NCBI GenBank assembly: GCA_905198295.1
Contig: CAJKBW010000121.1
Coordinates: 1-7,042 of the forward strand
Direction: 5' to 3'
Source of the DNA: an uncultured Oscillospiraceae bacterium
Lineage (GTDB): Bacteria > Bacillota > Clostridia > Oscillospirales > Acutalibacteraceae
Length of the DNA: 7,042 nucleotides
The position numbers were made by a program, and so were the translations under genes. Of this stretch, positions 4,729 through 7,042 are shown one piece after another. Position 1 is the stretch's first letter, and each line of letters begins with the position of its first letter. The notes beneath the pieces were generated by a model. The model made no database searches. It saw nothing but the letters and a program-made list of their open reading frames with translations, and was not told the DNA's origin.

Positions 4729-6477
4729 ATGGCCAATGGCGATAATCTGTGCATGGGCTGCATGAATCCGCTGCCGGAAGGGCGGGGGGAATGCGGCATA
4801 TGCGGATATCCGGCGTCGGGAGAAAACCCGTCGAACTACCTGCCGGTGCGCACGCTGCTGTCCGACCGCTATCTGGTCGGCCGGGTGCTGCATGCGGGCG
4901 GCGACGCGGCGGTGTATATCGGTTTTGATCAGGTGCTCAAGGCGGCGATCCTGATCCGGGAATTCCTGCCCGATACGCTCTGCGAGCGCGCCGAGGACGG
5001 CACTGTGCAGGTGATCGGCGGCTGTGAAAACACCTTTGCCGAATACAAGGAGAAATTCCGCACTCACGCCCGTGCACTCGCGCGTCTGCGCGACCTGCCG
5101 GCGGTGATGCCGATGTACGACATCTTTGAGCAGAATAACACGGCTTATACGGTCAGCGAGTACTGCGAGGGGGTCACACTGGAGGCACGGCTGCAGCAGA
5201 TGGGCGGCCGGATGAGCTGGGAGGAAGCGCGTCCGCTGCTGATGCCGGTCATGGCGTCGCTTGCGGCGATGCATTCCGCGGGGCTGGTGCATCTTGGCCT
5301 GTGCGCGGAAAACATGATCATCGGTACAGACGGCCGGCTGCGCCTGACCGGTTTTGCCATTCCGGAGGCTCGCATGGTCAGCACTGACCTCAAGCCGCAG
5401 CTGATCCCCGGATATTCCGCGCCGGAGCAGTACGGCTTTGAGCTGAGTGCCGGGATTCCGGCGGATGTGTATGGACTGGCGACGACAGTGTTCCGGGTGC
5501 TGACCGGCAACCCGCCGCCCGACAGCACCTCGCGCACCCGGAACTCCAGCGACTTGTATGTGCCGGCGGATGTGGCCAAAACGCTGCCGGATCATGTGGC
5601 CGCGGCGCTGTTCAACGCGCTGCAGATTTCGCCGGATAAGCGTACCTCCTCCATCGCGGCATTCCGCGACCAGCTGACGGCGGCACCCGCGGTGACCGCG
5701 CTGCTTCAGGACGAAGCGCCGGCGCAGGGCAAGTCCGCGGAAACCAACCGTAAGGCAGCGGAGTCAACCGAAAAAACGCCGGAGCCGCCCAAAAAGAAGA
5801 AAAATGGTAAGTATATCCTGCTGGTGGCGCTTGCGGTGTTCATTGTTCTGCTGCTGATTGCCGGTGCGGTGCTGCTTCTTCTGTTCCCGGATCTGTTCGG
5901 CGGGGAAAAGGACACCTCCGGCCAGACCTCGCAGACTATGCCGACCTGGACGATGCCCAATGAGCAGAGTACGGTCAGCTATAATAATGTCGAGGCGACC
6001 TACGCGGTGGAAAACCTCGTGGGTAAGCTGTACAAAGACGTCAAGGGCACGACGCTGCGCGGCAACATGAAGGTGGTGGTGCAATATAAGCAGTACAGCA
6101 CCCGGCCGAAGGGCGAAATCCTGGATCAGAGCCCGAAGGCGGAGGAAAGCCGGCCGGAAGGCACCACTGTTTATGTCATCATCAGCGACGGGCCGGAGGC
6201 CACGCCGGTGCCGGATGTGACCGGTTGGCCGGAGCTTTATGCGCGTCGGTATCTGGAGCTTGCAGGCTTTGAAGTGACCACCGTAAAGGTGCAGGAATCG
6301 GATCAGCCGCGCGGCAATGTCGAGGGCACCGAGCCAGCGGTAGGTACTGCGCTGGAAGAGGGGGCAAAGGTGACGCTGTATATCAGCGATGTCGCCCCGG
6401 TCACCTCCACGCCGCCTGACACTTCGCAGAATACGCCGGGCGGGCAGGAGAGCAGCTCCAGACCTGGCCGCAACTGA
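4729..6477 (+). CDS. Zinc-ribbon PASTA membrane protein with a degenerate (pseudo)kinase domain
   Basis: A 582-residue protein built like the Clostridia PASTA Ser/Thr kinases. In order: a zinc ribbon (Cys8, Cys11, Cys22, Cys25), a kinase fold (about 48-317), a basic stop 'PKKKKNGK' (354-361), one membrane helix (about 362-386), and two extracellular PASTA repeats (about 418-487 and 491-553) that in this family bind muropeptides or lipid II. The fold is kept: 'GYSAPEQY' (228-235), Asp246 of 'ADVYGL' and Asn195 are present. The catalytic residues are not. The glycine loop reads 'LHAGGDAAVY' (54-63), the VAIK Lys is Arg77, the helix-C Glu aligns with His113, HRD is 'HLG' (188-190) and DFG is 'GFA' (208-210). 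Phosphotransfer is therefore unlikely; a sensor or scaffold role is inferred. ATG 4729 is 12 bases after AAGGAG; ATG 4720 is an alternative only 3 bases from it. It has its own promoters (4617-4661) and terminator (6491-6530). Confidence 0.92.
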   Translation: MANGDNLCMGCMNPLPEGRGECGICGYPASGENPSNYLPVRTLLSDRYLVGRVLHAGGDAAVYIGFDQVLKAAILIREFLPDTLCERAEDGTVQVIGGCENTFAEYKEKFRTHARALARLRDLPAVMPMYDIFEQNNTAYTVSEYCEGVTLEARLQQMGGRMSWEEARPLLMPVMASLAAMHSAGLVHLGLCAENMIIGTDGRLRLTGFAIPEARMVSTDLKPQLIPGYSAPEQYGFELSAGIPADVYGLATTVFRVLTGNPPPDSTSRTRNSSDLYVPADVAKTLPDHVAAALFNALQISPDKRTSSIAAFRDQLTAAPAVTALLQDEAPAQGKSAETNRKAAESTEKTPEPPKKKKNGKYILLVALAVFIVLLLIAGAVLLLLFPDLFGGEKDTSGQTSQTMPTWTMPNEQSTVSYNNVEATYAVENLVGKLYKDVKGTTLRGNMKVVVQYKQYSTRPKGEILDQSPKAEESRPEGTTVYVIISDGPEATPVPDVTGWPELYARRYLELAGFEVTTVKVQESDQPRGNVEGTEPAVGTALEEGAKVTLYISDVAPVTSTPPDTSQNTPGGQESSSRPGRN

Positions 6478-6490
6478 AAAAAGATACGTT

Positions 6491-6530
6491 GAGGCGGCGG
6501 CTGTGAATCAGCCGCCGCCTCTTGTTTTTT
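6491..6530 (+). terminator. Strong rho-independent terminator after the pseudokinase gene
   Basis: A perfect 13-base stem, GAGGCGGCGGCTG (6491-6503) with its complement at 6509-6521, has a five-base loop TGAAT and is followed by TTGTTTTTT. It starts 14 bases after the stop codon and separates the pseudokinase transcript from the next gene. The run of six A's just upstream (from the stop codon to 6482) might let it also work weakly on the other strand. Confidence 0.93.
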
Positions 6531-6550
6531 CAACCGAAACCGTGTATACT
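6522..6550 (+). promoter_or_regulatory. Promoter of the SPFH gene, overlapping the terminator T-run
   Basis: TTGTTT (6522-6527) and TATACT (6545-6550) are 17 bases apart, with a predicted start near 6557. The -35 hexamer is the T-run of the preceding terminator, so the end of one unit and the start of the next share DNA. The -35 match is moderate and the -10 match is good. Confidence 0.55.
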
Positions 6551-6560
6551 GAAAACAAAT

Positions 6561-6616
6561 CGCCGTCCGCGGAAAAGGGACGGTGTGCAGCGGGCTGGCA
6601 CGGCTGTGTCCGTGTC
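6561..6616 (+). other. Hairpins in the SPFH gene leader
   Basis: The predicted leader of about 105 bases contains two hairpins. CCGTCC (6563-6568) pairs with GGACGG (6578-6583), extendable by two outer pairs. GGCACGG (6597-6603) pairs with CCGTGTC (6610-6616). No terminator or known riboswitch is recognisable. The leader ends in a good AAGGAA ribosome binding site (6649-6654) eight bases before the ATG. Confidence 0.35.
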
Positions 6617-6662
6617 GGAGATGGTTCCGCATGCTGTCCTATGCGAGAAAGGAAGGGTCAAC

Positions 6663-7042
6663 ATGGGTTTGATTAAGGCAATCACCGGCGCGGTCGGTTC
6701 CGCTATGGCGGATCAGTGGCTGGAATACATCAAATGCGATGCGATGCCGGCCAATATTTTAGCGATGCGCGGCCGGAAGGAGACGACCCGCCGCAGCTCC
6801 AATACCAAGGGGGAAGACAATGTTATCACTGACGGCTCTCGCGTGGACGTGGCCGACGGCCAGTGCATGCTGATTGTGGAAAACGGCCGTGTGCTGGATT
6901 TCTGTGCCGAGCCGGGGCAGTATGTGTATCAGACCGGAACCCAGCCCTCGCTGTTCAGCGGCGGTTTCGATAATCTGAGCGCGACTTTTGAGGAGATTGG
7001 CCGCCGTTTTTCGGCCGGCGGTCAGGCGCTGTCCACCCAGAG
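6663..7042 (+). CDS. SPFH-domain protein, YdjI/'virion core protein' family (N-terminal part)
   Basis: The first 126 residues of a gene that is cut by the right edge. They match the start of the YdjI-type SPFH family: 'MGLIKAITGAVGSAMADQW' at the N terminus, then 'SSNTKGEDNVITDGS' and 'VADGQCMLIVENG', and then 'CAEPGQYVYQTGTQPSLF'. The family is a bacterial stomatin/flotillin-related group, usually about 300-400 residues, often with a C-terminal zinc ribbon, that associates with the inner membrane. In Bacillus subtilis ydjI lies in an operon with the PspA homologue, which points to membrane-stress response. The C-terminal half and any zinc ribbon are outside the window. It has its own promoter and a strong terminator separates it from the pseudokinase gene, so any joint function is inferred from proximity only. 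Confidence 0.9.
   Translation, partial: MGLIKAITGAVGSAMADQWLEYIKCDAMPANILAMRGRKETTRRSSNTKGEDNVITDGSRVDVADGQCMLIVENGRVLDFCAEPGQYVYQTGTQPSLFSGGFDNLSATFEEIGRRFSAGGQALSTQ

Noticed and set aside
1..7042. CRISPR array, tRNA or rRNA gene
   Set aside because: I saw no regularly spaced repeats and no tRNA or rRNA signature sequences on either strand.

Overview
The window looks like a chromosomal segment of a GC-rich Firmicute, most likely a gut Clostridia of the Oscillospiraceae/Ruminococcaceae type. I base this on strong AGGAGG-type ribosome binding sites, sigma-A-like promoters with 17-base spacers, a DnaD-domain protein next to a DnaC/DnaI-type helicase loader (a Firmicute primosome pairing), a PASTA kinase-like membrane protein and a YdjI-type SPFH protein. 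The genus cannot be read from the sequence alone.

Layout. Bases 1-455 are AT-richer than the rest. They hold a small XRE-type repressor gene on the minus strand (82-300) and a compact control region (about 319-392) built on a near-perfect 46-bp palindrome that overlaps a consensus promoter firing to the right. That promoter leads into an orphan 83-residue helical protein (456-707). A second clean promoter then serves a 520-residue GT-C membrane glycosyltransferase (774-2336). The next intergenic region (2337-2571) holds a promoter, about 80 bases of structured leader and an intrinsic terminator, all upstream of a two-gene primosome operon: DnaD-domain protein (2572-3570) and AAA+ helicase loader (3592-4590). 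After two overlapping promoters and a hairpin-rich leader comes a 582-residue zinc-ribbon/kinase-fold/transmembrane/PASTA protein (4729-6477), closed by a strong terminator (6491-6530). The last gene, an SPFH/YdjI-family protein starting at 6663, has its own promoter and runs off the right edge.

How the parts fit. The DnaD-like and DnaC-like proteins are expected to act together in loading the replicative helicase. The PASTA protein and the SPFH protein both belong to membrane or envelope families and could act in the same envelope process, but they are transcribed separately. The kinase domain appears to have lost every catalytic residue, so it is best described as a membrane pseudokinase that senses cell-wall fragments or acts as a scaffold. 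The left-hand repressor, palindrome and small protein form a separate little regulatory module that looks acquired. The most interesting points are the complete pseudokinase signature, the palindromic promoter switch, and the promoter-leader-terminator arrangement in front of the primosome operon.
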